From contig JBOFDS010000009.1 of assembly GCA_051647245.1 (NCBI GenBank), positions 1-64,000 on the forward strand: a stretch of DNA of 64,000 nt, in the 5' to 3' direction. Each line of letters starts with the position of its first letter. The first letter of the stretch is position 1. The notes below the pieces were generated by a model. The model made no database searches and was not told where the DNA came from. It worked only from the letters and a program-made list of their open reading frames with translations. Shown piece after piece: positions 34,992-44,824 of the stretch. Both the position numbers and the translations under genes were made by a program. This stretch comes from Brevinema_A sp051647245 (GTDB taxonomy: Bacteria > Spirochaetota > Brevinematia > Brevinematales > Brevinemataceae).

Positions 34992-36083
34992 TTAGAAATC
35001 GTAACCACAATCTGTAATCACTTCGAACTTATCAGATCTCATGACGACAACGTCTTCCAAACGGACTCCACCAAGACCTGGGATATAAATACCAGGCTCT
35101 ACAGTCAAGACCATATTTTCGACAATAGGTTTGTTCCAAACAGTGTTCAAACGTGGATTTTCATGGACTTCCAAGCCGAGTGCATGCCCCAAACCATGAA
35201 CAAAATACTCTCCATAGCCTTTATCTGTAATAAAATCACGAGCAATAGCATCGATCTCTTGCCCTGTCATTCCACAGCGAGCCTCTTCTTCAACCTTCTT
35301 TACCGCATCTTCAATAATCTGACGAATTTCGTGTAATTGAGGATCAACTTCACCCACTGCAACCACACGACTAAAATCAGAACAGTAGTGATTGCGGAAG
35401 AAACCAAAATCAAATTGAACAAGTTCGTTATTTTCGATAATTTTATCAGACGCAACACCATGAGGCAAGGCACTGCGATGGCCTGAGGCAATAATAGAAT
35501 TGAAAGCCATTCTGGAAGCATTGTTCTTACGGCAATAGAATTCAAGCTCAGCAGCGACTTCGGTCTCTGTCATTCCAGGCTTGATAACACCTTGAATATA
35601 TAAAAAAGCAGCCTTTGTGATGTATAAATTTTCTCTGATAATTTCAATTTCAAGCTCATCTTTAATACAACGTTGCTCAAAAAGAGTCATATCTTTAGCA
35701 CTTTGTGTTTGTTCAGGGAGTGCGTCTATCATTTCTTTACCGAGATTGTAAGATAATGTATCTGCTGCAAATTTTAAGAGTGTAATGTCATGTTTTACTA
35801 AAATCTCATTGAGAGCAGAACCAAAACTACGTTTTACACCTATTTCTTCAACATGTAGATTAGTGATTTCTGTTTGTTCACCGATCTGCGTTAAATAGCG
35901 ACCATCTGTAAACAAATATACTTCGTCATGTGTAACTAACACATGATTGTTACTCCCTGTACAAGCTGTAAGATAATATACATCAGCTTCACCAACAGTT
36001 AAAAAAGCTTCTTTTGCACCGAGGGTTGATTGTAATTGTACAACCCGTTTTTCAAAAACAGGATTTTTTAAATTTTTACGCAT
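34992..36083 (-). CDS. M24 family Xaa-Pro aminopeptidase/dipeptidase
   Basis: 363 residues. Creatinase N-terminal domain, then the M24 pita-bread domain with metal ligands in VQFDFGFFRNHYCSDFSR (two Asp), HGLGHALGLEVHE (His), TVEPGIY (Glu) and GGVRLEDVVV (Glu). The open frame extends to a GTG at 36095, but that codon lies in the ribosome site GTGGAG; the ATG at 36083 with a 6-nt spacer is the better start. First gene of pepP-(membrane protein)-efp-accB-accC. Confidence 0.92.
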   Translation of the reverse strand: MRKNLKNPVFEKRVVQLQSTLGAKEAFLTVGEADVYYLTACTGSNNHVLVTHDEVYLFTDGRYLTQIGEQTEITNLHVEEIGVKRSFGSALNEILVKHDITLLKFAADTLSYNLGKEMIDALPEQTQSAKDMTLFEQRCIKDELEIEIIRENLYITKAAFLYIQGVIKPGMTETEVAAELEFYCRKNNASRMAFNSIIASGHRSALPHGVASDKIIENNELVQFDFGFFRNHYCSDFSRVVAVGEVDPQLHEIRQIIEDAVKKVEEEARCGMTGQEIDAIARDFITDKGYGEYFVHGLGHALGLEVHENPRLNTVWNKPIVENMVLTVEPGIYIPGLGGVRLEDVVVMRSDKFEVITDCGYDF

Positions 36084-36158
36084 AAAAATCTCCACAAACT
36101 TTGTTTTACCAACAAGTCCGAATCAATAAGCGTCACCAAAAACGGAGGTAATACGTTT

Positions 36159-36187
36159 ATCATAATATATTTATCAAAAAGAATCAA
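36159..36187 (-). promoter_or_regulatory. Sigma70-type promoter of the pepP-efp-accBC operon
   Basis: Minus-strand TTGATT, 17 nt, TATGAT, about 75 nt before the ATG. Confidence 0.65.
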
Positions 36188-36289
36188 GTTTAAATATTTT
36201 ATAAAATTTAAATCGTAATAATTTCAGATTTAAGAAGGAATATTCCGAATAATAAAAAGTATCATATTCAAAAATAGAACGAGGCTTTC

Positions 36290-37168
36290 ATGAGATTATT
36301 ATGGTTAATTATGGGGATCACTTTACTCCCTCTTATTTCTTTTACTCAAGAGACCAAAGAAACCGCCCCACCTACAAGTACTTCTACTCTACCCGTCTAC
36401 TCTTCCGACGCTCTCAATAAACTCTACATGATGGGGCTTCAATTCCTTAATGAAGGTGACCTCACTCAAGCGGAAATTTCTTTTCGTAGTATTGTTGCGT
36501 TTCCTAATAATGAAGAAGATTGGCGTGTTGTGCGGCATTATAAAGGTAAAGCCCTCTTCTATCTTGGAGATATTTATTTTATTCAAAAACGATACGACAA
36601 ATCCGCAGAAAGTTATAAACAAGTCATTCGAGAGTACCGTACCGTAGAAGAATATTCCACAGCACTTTTTAAGCTTGGACGTAGTTTGATTCTTGCTAAA
36701 AAAGAAAAAGAAGGGATCGATGTTCTAAAGAATTATCATTTTAATTATGCGGCTGATGAAGCTATGGTTGACAACACTCTATACTGGCTTGCCAATGCTT
36801 ATATTTCTTTAGAGGATCCAGCTTCTGCTTTGAAACTTTTAAATCAATTAATTAGGGATTATCCAGACTCTCCGATGTCCTACGATGCTCGTTTAGTGAT
36901 AAGAAGATTAAACACAGACTACACTGCTCAAACACCTCTTGCAAAAGATAATCAATTACAAACAGCTCTAAAGGATAGCAAGATAAAAGTGGATCGTATT
37001 GAAAAAGAAAAAGACCTTATTATGCGTATGAAGCAACTACTAACCCTTAAAGAAGAGCTGCTCATCACAAAAGAGAAAAAATTAGAATTGCTGAAAAAAG
37101 TAAGTAAATCTCGCTCTGAGGCAATCAAAAATAATGCATTGCTTGCAAATCCAAATTCTCTAAAATAA
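36290..37168 (+). CDS. Exported TPR-repeat protein
   Basis: 292 residues. Signal peptide about 1-20 (LLWLIMGITLLPLISFTQ). Three to four TPR-like repeats (about 45-205; YFIQKRYDKSAESYKQVIREYR, YISLEDPASALKLLNQLIRDYPDSP), resembling YbgF/BamD-type scaffolds. A charged coiled-coil tail (about 225-285) follows. Paired with the exported gene 19 nt downstream. Function unknown, presumably an extracytoplasmic scaffold. Confidence 0.85.
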   Translation: MRLLWLIMGITLLPLISFTQETKETAPPTSTSTLPVYSSDALNKLYMMGLQFLNEGDLTQAEISFRSIVAFPNNEEDWRVVRHYKGKALFYLGDIYFIQKRYDKSAESYKQVIREYRTVEEYSTALFKLGRSLILAKKEKEGIDVLKNYHFNYAADEAMVDNTLYWLANAYISLEDPASALKLLNQLIRDYPDSPMSYDARLVIRRLNTDYTAQTPLAKDNQLQTALKDSKIKVDRIEKEKDLIMRMKQLLTLKEELLITKEKKLELLKKVSKSRSEAIKNNALLANPNSLK

Positions 37169-37187
37169 TCAATTCAAGGATCATATA

Positions 37188-38888
37188 ATGAGATTACCAT
37201 TATTCTTATTAGTATTCGTAAGTATTAATACGGTAGATATCTTTGCTAACACAGATGAATCTTCATGGGTTTCTGTAGCGAATGAATATATCACTATCGC
37301 CATGGAAACTAACACAGGACGTTATTTGATGTTTGATAATGCGTCTCAAATCCCTGCTTTAAATCTTGGATCCGTCCTTCCAGCAAGCTCATCTTTAAAA
37401 GCGCTATCTCCCTTACCTTCACAATTAGATCAAAAAGCTAGTGTACTTGGGAAGACTCCCGATGCTTTGAATTTTGCAACACTCAATATAAATGGCAGCA
37501 AAGTGGTATTCGGATCGGCATCTGGTAGTTGGGTATCGGATCCTGTCGTGGAGGAGAATCGTATTTCGTATGCTTGGAAGATTGGTGATGTGGAGATCAT
37601 ACAAACGCTCTCCATTGCAACTAATATCGACACTCAATACGAAGATGCTCTCACAGTAGAATATACGGTCATCAATGATTCTACATCTGTCTTTAATACA
37701 GTTGAAGCTCGTGTTTTTCTTGATCCAACTGTAAATAGAGAAGTGGAAATTCCATTCTTTTTATTAGATAACAAATCCATTGCTTACGAACAAGAATACC
37801 TCAAAAACACCATGCCTGATTTTTGGTTAGCAGCGGATCCTCAGGGGAATATTTCTTCATCTTCTTTAAAGAGTCCTCTAAAGTCTCCGTCGCTTATTGC
37901 TCCTAGTCGTATGTACCTTACTTCTATGGATAGAGCGATAAAAAGTGAGTGGGATTTTAGTTTTGAGCGTCGTTACCGTATTTCTAAAAAAGACAGTGTT
38001 GTTTTGATGTATTTTGATAGTCAGAGTGTTCCTCCACAAGATTCTCGTACCATTGTTTCTTTTCAAGTTGCAAAACCAGCTTTGATGAATACTTTGCAGA
38101 ATAACGGTCTCCAAGTAATGGCTAGTAGTTTTGCCACAAAAAACACAACTCCCATGACAATCAATGTATGGGTCTTAAATAATACAAATACAGCTTTTGA
38201 TAATGTGGATTTGACCTTAAAAGTTCCTTCTTGGATAAAGATTTTAGATGCTCCCACAAAACGTGTAGGTCGTATTGATCAATACAATGCAGCAACATCT
38301 GTGAGCTGGACAATCACATCTAAAGAATCAAAAGGAAGGACTGCTGATTTACAGATTTCTGTTGATGGTAAAGTAAATAGAGCTCCTATTGCCCGCCTAC
38401 AAGTCCCTATCACTGTCAATTTGGAGCCTGAATTCCAAAGTAATAACCAAAAAACCATCTCTCGTTCAGCCCAGAAGACCGCTGCAGAAGCTTTGCCTAC
38501 TCCACCAGCTGAGCCTGTTGCTACACCTGAAGCTCGTAAAACCACCTTGGCAAATTTCTTACCAGAAGATACCGCTGGTGCTACCTCAGAAAGTCTCAAT
38601 GCACTCTATCAGCGTCTTAAAAATATAAAGACCACAGAGGCTCAAGAGATTGTGAAATTAATTGAGACTGAATACGAATTGATGAAAGAAATCGCCGAAA
38701 CCGAAAAAAATATTAGCGAAATCAATAAACAATACGAGATCTTGCTGGGAGTATATCAGAGCCTATACCAAGACGAAGGCCTTATCGATCGCTCTTATAT
38801 AAATATTCAAGAAATTTCTAATAACATAAAAAAAACACAAGACCGTTTAAGACAGCATGAGGCAGTGTATTCTAATACAGTAAAATAA
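37188..38888 (+). CDS. Unknown exported protein with C-terminal coiled coil
   Basis: 566 residues, not recognised. Signal peptide about 1-20, then a largely beta-strand region (about 28-420) with an Ig-like feel near 300-410 (MTINVWVLNNTNTAFDNVDLTLKVPSWIKIL), a Pro/Ala-rich linker (about 425-450), and a Glu/Lys-rich coiled coil (about 475-566). No catalytic motif. Co-transcribed with the TPR protein upstream; both may act at the cell surface or in the periplasm. Confidence 0.8.
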   Translation: MRLPLFLLVFVSINTVDIFANTDESSWVSVANEYITIAMETNTGRYLMFDNASQIPALNLGSVLPASSSLKALSPLPSQLDQKASVLGKTPDALNFATLNINGSKVVFGSASGSWVSDPVVEENRISYAWKIGDVEIIQTLSIATNIDTQYEDALTVEYTVINDSTSVFNTVEARVFLDPTVNREVEIPFFLLDNKSIAYEQEYLKNTMPDFWLAADPQGNISSSSLKSPLKSPSLIAPSRMYLTSMDRAIKSEWDFSFERRYRISKKDSVVLMYFDSQSVPPQDSRTIVSFQVAKPALMNTLQNNGLQVMASSFATKNTTPMTINVWVLNNTNTAFDNVDLTLKVPSWIKILDAPTKRVGRIDQYNAATSVSWTITSKESKGRTADLQISVDGKVNRAPIARLQVPITVNLEPEFQSNNQKTISRSAQKTAAEALPTPPAEPVATPEARKTTLANFLPEDTAGATSESLNALYQRLKNIKTTEAQEIVKLIETEYELMKEIAETEKNISEINKQYEILLGVYQSLYQDEGLIDRSYINIQEISNNIKKTQDRLRQHEAVYSNTVK

Positions 38889-38955
38889 TTTAGATAATTT
38901 TAGTGCTATAAAAAATAACATTTTAAGGGGATTTCTCAACTTATTGTTATTTTAT

Positions 38956-38984
38956 TTGATTTTTTTTTAGTAATCACATAAAAT
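38956..38984 (+). promoter_or_regulatory. Possible sigma70-type promoter of rpoN
   Basis: TTGATT, 17 nt, TAAAAT, about 22 nt from its predicted start to the rpoN start codon. Confidence 0.55.
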
Positions 38985-39011
38985 ATAAGATAAGCTTTGA
39001 GGAGTCCTTTT

Positions 39012-40232
39012 TTGTTGAAGCAAAGTGCAGAACAACGTTTTTTTTTCTCTCAACAAATGCTCATGAATATGTCTTATCTTCAGATGAATAAAGTAACCCT
39101 AGATCTCAAAATAGAAGCCATGGCTGAAGAGAATCCCTTTATCAAGCATGAGTCCTTTAGAGATTTGAATAGATCTCACAAGACCGTCCTTCCAGAAATC
39201 ATTGAACAAACACTAGCAACACAAAAAACGCTTTACGAAAATCTTCGGGAAGAGTTTTTATTGGATTTTGAAGAAGAGGATCTCCATCTCATACAACTGA
39301 TCATCGGAAATACAGATCGCTTTGGTTTTCTTACAATTAGTGTGAAAGATCTTTGTTATGGCACATCATTGGATGAGGGGCGTTTGGAGTTTGTTCGAAA
39401 AAAGATTATGTCATCCGCTGACTATATGGGGCTTGGCACCTACAATCAACAAGAGTATCTTTCTTATATCACAGAACGAATTTATGGTAGAGATAGTATT
39501 GAGTTTGAGATTGTAAAGCTCATCGCTCAAAAAAAAGTCAAGAGTGCCAATACAATCCAACGTCACTTAAAACACCCCTTAAAAGATATTTCATCGGGTC
39601 TTGAAAAGATTAATCTCCTTCCAAAGTCTCCTTTGCAAGAGGAAACTATCGCCATTCTCCCTGACATTATTGTAAAGATTGAAGATGGTGAACCTGTTAT
39701 TTCTTCGATTGAATACGGTCGGACTATTATTAATACAGAAATTAATACCGATGATCTAAACTACCAGTCAAAAGAATTGAAAAATTTCAAAAAAGAAGCC
39801 CTGAACATCAAAAAGGCTCTCGAGATACGTCATTCTGCCTTAGATACTTACGCATCCTTATTAATAAAGGCTAGAAGAGATTATTTTGTGCCAGATATAG
39901 GACAAAAGCCTGTATCTATCACACTCAAATCTATTGCTGAAGAAACAAATCGCAATGTTTCAACTGTTTCCAGAGCCTTGAAAGATCGATATTTCTTATT
40001 TGATGGGAGGATCATTCCTTTTTCTGATCTTCTTACAAGAGAGCTAGGGAATAGTAATTCTTTTGAAATCAAAAAACACATAAAAACTATTTTAGACCAA
40101 GAATCGCATGAATCGCCTTTAACCGATGGGATTATTGTAGATATTCTTGCGAAAAAAGGGATAAAAATCGCACGAAGAACTGTCGCTAAATATCGTGAGC
40201 AATTACATATTGGTTCTGTTTATCAACGTTAG
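39012..40232 (+). CDS. rpoN: RNA polymerase sigma-54 factor
   Basis: About 406 residues. Region I (FFFSQQMLMNMSYLQM) contacts activators; the core-binding domain follows; region III has the HTH (LKSIAEETNRNVSTVSRALKDRYF) and the RpoN box ARRTVAKYREQLHI that reads the -24 element. Region II is very short. The frame opens with TTG at 38997, but AGGAG lies at 39000-39004, so TTG at 39012 (or 39015) is the likely start. It heads a cluster with fapA and bactofilin. No activator gene is in the window. Confidence 0.94.
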   Translation: MLKQSAEQRFFFSQQMLMNMSYLQMNKVTLDLKIEAMAEENPFIKHESFRDLNRSHKTVLPEIIEQTLATQKTLYENLREEFLLDFEEEDLHLIQLIIGNTDRFGFLTISVKDLCYGTSLDEGRLEFVRKKIMSSADYMGLGTYNQQEYLSYITERIYGRDSIEFEIVKLIAQKKVKSANTIQRHLKHPLKDISSGLEKINLLPKSPLQEETIAILPDIIVKIEDGEPVISSIEYGRTIINTEINTDDLNYQSKELKNFKKEALNIKKALEIRHSALDTYASLLIKARRDYFVPDIGQKPVSITLKSIAEETNRNVSTVSRALKDRYFLFDGRIIPFSDLLTRELGNSNSFEIKKHIKTILDQESHESPLTDGIIVDILAKKGIKIARRTVAKYREQLHIGSVYQR

Positions 40233-40241
40233 GATAATACG

Positions 40242-42212
40242 ATGGATTTATTAAAAAAGCTAGTAGAACGTGATCAATGGGCTGAGCTTATGACTGATGC
40301 AGAGGTTATTAATGGCCTTGGGCATTCTAGTCACATTGAAGTTTTTGCTTTTTCCGAGGATGAAGCTGTTAGAAAAGCATGTCAAGTATTGCATGCGAAT
40401 CCTGCTGATCTTGAATATGAGTTACTTACTACTAATATTTTCAAATTCTTTGGACTAGTACGTGTGCCATCACGTTTTCGTTTTAATCTTAAAGCAAGTG
40501 AACAAAATAAAGACTCTAATTCTATTGATTACGCAAAATACAATGCACTTGCAGAGATCAAAAATGGTTCTTTCCGCATTCAAATGAAAAGAGATGGTTT
40601 ACATTTGATGATTTTCCCTCCTGAAAAGATGGGGAAATCTGTCCAATTTGAAGATATCCTGCAAGAACTTGTTCAACAAGGCTATCAAGAATTTAATAGA
40701 AATTACTGTAAAGAAGCTATCTACAACCCTAATAAAGACTATATTATTGCTCCTTATGTAAAGAGAGCTAATGCAGATTCTACCTTTAGCGTAACCAAAG
40801 CCAGTGACGATATGTCCGCAAGCATCACTATTTCAAGACCTAAAACTCAAGGACGTATCCCTGATATTTCTGAGATTATCGCAAAACTAAAAGATATTGG
40901 TGTAATCCACGGAATAAAAGAAAATTATATTACTGAAATTCTGGACAATAATCTATTTGATGTTTCTCTTGTGATTGCAGAGGGTACTCCTGTTGAAATG
41001 GGACAAGACGCTTATATTGAAGATAGTTTTTCACAATCAGAAAATATCAAACATGCCGTTCGTGCCGATGGTAGTGTGGACTTTAAAGAGCTCAACATCA
41101 TTCACAACGTACACGAAGGCGATATTCTTGCAACAATGTACCCAGCCACCAAAGGAACTCCAGGGCGTACTGTTAGCGGATCTTCGATCCCTACTACCCC
41201 AGGTAAGGAGATTGAGTGGAATCTTGGTCAAAATGTTGCTGTAACTCCTGATAAAAAACACGTTGTTGCGACAATGGCTGGACAATTTTTTGTGCAAGAT
41301 AAAAAGCTTTGTGTGGATCCAGCGCTTGAAATTTCATCTGATGTTGACTTGAGTACAGGTAATATTGACTTTTTGGGGAATATTATCATCAAAGGAAATG
41401 TTACCGATGGATTTAACGTTATTTCCGGTGGTAACATTGAGATTCATGGACACATTGGTAAATGTTTCATTCAAGCAGCTGGAAATATTATTGCTCATCA
41501 AGGAATCCAAGGAAAAGATGAAAACTGTATTGAATGTAAGGGAGATCTTTACGCTCGATTTGTTGAACGTTCTAATGTCTTTGTTGGTGGAAATATTTTT
41601 ATTACGAAAGCGCTTCTTCACAGTAATGTGATCTGTGAAAAAGGGATTTATGTCTTTGGGGATAAAAAACCTATTATTGCCGGTGGAGATATCAAGGCAA
41701 AGAATGAGATTATTTCCGCAAATATTGGTGCAGAATCTTATATTGAGACGCTTATTGAAGTTGGGTATTCTCAAGAACTTGAGACAGAGATCGCACAACA
41801 GCAATCTATTCTGACCGAAAAAGACAAACAAATCAACTCTCTTAGAGATGAGTTTGCTAGTGTGGTAAATTCTATCCCTCGTGAAAAAGCGGCGATTTAT
41901 GAAAAGAAAATTGCGCAACTTACAGAAAATCGTAAACATACAGAACAAGAAATTGCAAAAAAACGTAGAGATATTCATGATGCTCAAAGAGCTGCTTCTA
42001 TCTCAGGAGAGCAGTTTATGCCTGGTGTGAAAACAAAGATCGCTACTCAGCACCTTGATATTACAATGTCACAAAGTCAAGGAACCTTAACACTTGGTGA
42101 TAACAAAATTGTTTTTGGGAAATACAAGCCTTCTCCATTTTTTACAGAGATTGCAGGTAAAGGCTCGGAAAAAGACGGAGCTAAAGGCTCAAAAAAATCT
42201 AAATCAAAATAA
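40242..42212 (+). CDS. FapA family protein (DUF342)
   Basis: 656 residues. An N-terminal Jag-N-like segment (about 20-75), then the DUF342 region with repeated polymer-binding beta-helix strands (DVDLSTGNIDFLGNIIIKGNVTDGFNVISGGNIEIHGHIGKC...), a coiled coil (about 510-575) and a Lys/Ser-rich tail. FapA proteins are linked to flagellar or polar assembly in some bacteria. 9 nt after rpoN, and followed by a bactofilin, another beta-helical polymer protein. Confidence 0.88.
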   Translation: MDLLKKLVERDQWAELMTDAEVINGLGHSSHIEVFAFSEDEAVRKACQVLHANPADLEYELLTTNIFKFFGLVRVPSRFRFNLKASEQNKDSNSIDYAKYNALAEIKNGSFRIQMKRDGLHLMIFPPEKMGKSVQFEDILQELVQQGYQEFNRNYCKEAIYNPNKDYIIAPYVKRANADSTFSVTKASDDMSASITISRPKTQGRIPDISEIIAKLKDIGVIHGIKENYITEILDNNLFDVSLVIAEGTPVEMGQDAYIEDSFSQSENIKHAVRADGSVDFKELNIIHNVHEGDILATMYPATKGTPGRTVSGSSIPTTPGKEIEWNLGQNVAVTPDKKHVVATMAGQFFVQDKKLCVDPALEISSDVDLSTGNIDFLGNIIIKGNVTDGFNVISGGNIEIHGHIGKCFIQAAGNIIAHQGIQGKDENCIECKGDLYARFVERSNVFVGGNIFITKALLHSNVICEKGIYVFGDKKPIIAGGDIKAKNEIISANIGAESYIETLIEVGYSQELETEIAQQQSILTEKDKQINSLRDEFASVVNSIPREKAAIYEKKIAQLTENRKHTEQEIAKKRRDIHDAQRAASISGEQFMPGVKTKIATQHLDITMSQSQGTLTLGDNKIVFGKYKPSPFFTEIAGKGSEKDGAKGSKKSKSK

Positions 42213-42240
42213 TTGCAGACTTAATAACGATTAAAGGAGC

Positions 42241-43032
42241 ATGTCAATGATCATTAATGAACCTGATTATATAGTAGATGCTGTTCAACGTAAACTCAAA
42301 CATCTTGAACGAAAGGTTGAGCTCTCATATTCCTCAGCAAAAAATGATAACGAAAAAAAGATGCAAGTCGGTAAAGATCTAATGGATATCAAAAATGCCT
42401 TAGGGAAACTCCAACATAGAACACTATCTTGGAAAGATTTGCAGAGATTCGGAATTACCCAAAGTCGTTTATACGCTGAAGCAGATACAGATTCTGAGAA
42501 TATTAAAAAAGAATTCTCTAATTTTGGCTTACTTTCTGCAATTCCAAAATTACGTATTACTGAGTCTCAAGATCATGAGTTTGTGAATGAATTGTTTTCG
42601 ATTATGGAGTATCTTAATGATAACTACCAAACTATTTTTGCTCAGAAGATTCTCTTGACCTCATCCAAGACAAATACCATTCGTGAACGTTTCTATATCA
42701 TGTACCAAGAGATTTCTCGTATGTTCAAAAACTATCATCAGTTAGTCTCAAATAGTATTTCAAACAGATCTAATGAACTTTTATTAGAAAAAGAAGAGCA
42801 CATTATCTTGCATAAGATTGTTGCTTTACTGGAGTTGATGCAACAGTATCTATCACTGATTCAAGACGACCCTACTTTCTCAAGAGAAGACTTTTTACAT
42901 GTTGTTGTATCAATGGACGATAAGTCTAGCATTAACAACCTTACCCTGCAAACAGCTTTTGATGAGTGTAAGCACTACATTGAAGAAGCTTTAGACTACA
43001 TTGAAACCAAAAAATTATCAGAAAAAAAATAA
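42241..43032 (+). CDS. Unknown helical protein between fapA and bactofilin
   Basis: 263 residues, not recognised. Soluble, helix-rich and charged, without signal peptide. GGAG precedes the start. Its place between two polymer-type proteins suggests a cell-shape or appendage role, by position only. Confidence 0.75.
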   Translation: MSMIINEPDYIVDAVQRKLKHLERKVELSYSSAKNDNEKKMQVGKDLMDIKNALGKLQHRTLSWKDLQRFGITQSRLYAEADTDSENIKKEFSNFGLLSAIPKLRITESQDHEFVNELFSIMEYLNDNYQTIFAQKILLTSSKTNTIRERFYIMYQEISRMFKNYHQLVSNSISNRSNELLLEKEEHIILHKIVALLELMQQYLSLIQDDPTFSREDFLHVVVSMDDKSSINNLTLQTAFDECKHYIEEALDYIETKKLSEKK

Positions 43033-43059
43033 AAGATCGAATTCTAAGGAGTTTCCTTT

Positions 43060-43440
43060 ATGGCTCATCGTATTTCAAATACTACAAACATTATTGGTGA
43101 AAATTCTGTTTTCGAAGGAACAATCAAAGTCAACGGATCTATCCGTATTGATGGTACATTCCTTGGATCCGAATTAGCACTTGAACACGTCAGCGTGGGG
43201 AAAACAGGTTGTATCAAAACAGCCATCAATGTTAACTCTATTGTTGTTGAAGGTGTGATTTTAGGTGATATTCATGCGAATATTCGTACAGTTCTCTTGC
43301 CTACTGCGAGAATTGCTGGTGATATTTATTCTCCAGAGCTTATCATTCAAAATGGCGTAATGTGGGATGGAAAATCCTATATTAGTCCAAAGCAAGATGT
43401 TGACATCAAAAAGCTTGTTAAAGAATACTTCAAAGACTAA
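43060..43440 (+). CDS. Bactofilin
   Basis: 126 residues with the bactofilin right-handed beta-helix: GENSVFEGTIKVNGSIRIDGTFLGSEL, then VEGVILGDIHANIRTVLLPTARIAGDIYSPELIIQNGVMWDG. Polymerises without nucleotide; in spirochaetes such as Leptospira bactofilins affect helical shape. pdxA follows after 2 nt. Confidence 0.92.
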   Translation: MAHRISNTTNIIGENSVFEGTIKVNGSIRIDGTFLGSELALEHVSVGKTGCIKTAINVNSIVVEGVILGDIHANIRTVLLPTARIAGDIYSPELIIQNGVMWDGKSYISPKQDVDIKKLVKEYFKD

Positions 43441-43442
43441 TC

Positions 43443-44339
43443 ATGAAAAAAATACTCATTACTTTGGGGGATCCCAACGGCATTGGGTCTGAAGTTACAA
43501 TAAAAGCCCTATCAGCTCTTCCTGAGGTTCGTCCTTATGTAGAAGTGATAGGGCTTGATTGTGTTTGGAACGATGCTTTTCCTGAGATCTTATTCCATCC
43601 TATTTCCTCTGACTATATTCCTGAACTTGGTGTTATGTCTCCTAAAGCTGGTCAAGTGGCTATTCAGTCTTTGGACAAGGCGATAGAACTTCTCAAAACC
43701 GATAATTATAGTGGTCTTGTTACGGCGCCTATCTCTAAAGAAGCTATTGTTCAAGCAGGTATCCAAAACTTTTCTGGTCATACAGAATACCTTGCTGAAG
43801 CTTTTGAGCGAGAGGTGGAGATGATTTTTTGGAGTGAGCGATGGTCTGTTTTGCTCATGACGATTCATGTTGCTCTTTCTGAAGTACCAAAGCTCATCAC
43901 AAAAGATCGACTTCGTAGCTCTCTTAGGAATGCTATTCTTTTTCAAGAAAAACTCTATCAAAAGGGACAAATTGCATTAAGTGGCCTAAATCCGCATGCT
44001 GGAGAGAATGGACTTTTTGGACAAGAAGAAGAACTTATTTTCAAACCCGTCATTAAAGAGTTTTCGCATTACAATATTATAGGACCTTTATCTCCAGATA
44101 CAATTTTCATGCAAGCAGAACAAGGTGCCTTTAATATGGTGGTTTCTCCATACCATGACCAAGCACTTATTGCGTTTAAGTTGTTGCATTTTCATGATGG
44201 TGTGAATGTTACGATGGGGCTTCCTTATTGGAGGAGTTCTCCAGACCATGGTACAGCCTTTGAATTAGCTGGAAAAAATCAAGCATCTCCTGATGGAATG
44301 ATTTGTGCGATAAAATTTATGCAAAAGATGTTTAACTAA
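43443..44339 (+). CDS. pdxA: 4-hydroxythreonine-4-phosphate dehydrogenase
   Basis: 298 residues. ITLGDPNGIGSEVTIKAL, VTAPISKEAI, FSGHTEYLAE, LSGLNPHAGENGLFG, PLSPDTIF and the metal-site SPYHDQALIAFK are the PdxA hallmarks. Oxidises HTP in pyridoxal-phosphate synthesis with PdxJ; no other pdx gene is in the window, so an alternative substrate (PdxA2-type) is possible. Tightly linked to bactofilin. Confidence 0.92.
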   Translation: MKKILITLGDPNGIGSEVTIKALSALPEVRPYVEVIGLDCVWNDAFPEILFHPISSDYIPELGVMSPKAGQVAIQSLDKAIELLKTDNYSGLVTAPISKEAIVQAGIQNFSGHTEYLAEAFEREVEMIFWSERWSVLLMTIHVALSEVPKLITKDRLRSSLRNAILFQEKLYQKGQIALSGLNPHAGENGLFGQEEELIFKPVIKEFSHYNIIGPLSPDTIFMQAEQGAFNMVVSPYHDQALIAFKLLHFHDGVNVTMGLPYWRSSPDHGTAFELAGKNQASPDGMICAIKFMQKMFN

Positions 44340-44358
44340 ACGCTCTAACTTCCGATAC
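44332..44358 (+). promoter_or_regulatory. Candidate sigma28 (FliA)-type promoter of fliS
   Basis: TTAA, 15 nt, TCCGATAC, about 47 nt before the fliS start. fliS is a classic late flagellar gene, which supports the reading. Confidence 0.5.
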
Positions 44359-44404
44359 AGGTATATAGTTTAAATAAACTTGCCCCTATTTTTTGGAGGA
44401 ACCT

Positions 44405-44815
44405 ATGTACGGACATGAAGCTTATAAGAATACAGATATCGAAACAGCTAGCCGATTGAAATTAGTGGTGATGCTTTACGCTGGAGCAATCAGATTTACA
44501 AATATCGCAGTTGAGGCTATTAAGAGCGGTCAAAATGATGTGGCTAATCTTAATTGTATCAAAGCACAGGATATTGTAAGTGAGCTTTTAGCATCATTGA
44601 ATTTTGAAGCAGGCGACATTGCAGACGAATTATCTGGACTTTATATTTATGTTCATAAGCTTTTGATCGAAGGAAATATCAAAAAAGATGTTCCATCTTT
44701 GACCGAAGCAGTGGAGCTACTTGAAAATCTAAAGGGAGCTTGGGATGATCTTCTTGTCAAAGAAGAACAGGAAGCCGCATCTCAGCAACAAAAAAACATA
44801 AATATTTCAGGTTAA
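44405..44815 (+). CDS. fliS: Flagellar export chaperone FliS
   Basis: 136 residues. MYGHEAYKNTDIETASRLKLVVMLYAGAIRFTNIA matches FliS, which caps the flagellin C-terminus before export. The frame opens with TTG at 44393, but that overlaps the GGAGG ribosome site; ATG at 44405 is correct. Followed 9 nt later by a 779-residue acidic protein. No flagellin or fliD is in the window. Confidence 0.9.
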   Translation: MYGHEAYKNTDIETASRLKLVVMLYAGAIRFTNIAVEAIKSGQNDVANLNCIKAQDIVSELLASLNFEAGDIADELSGLYIYVHKLLIEGNIKKDVPSLTEAVELLENLKGAWDDLLVKEEQEAASQQQKNINISG

Positions 44816-44824
44816 GGAGATCAC

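Noticed and set aside
36243..36256. Sixth sigma28-like box (TTCCGAATAA) before the TPR gene
   Set aside because: An extra A breaks the CCGATA core, and no -35 match was found.
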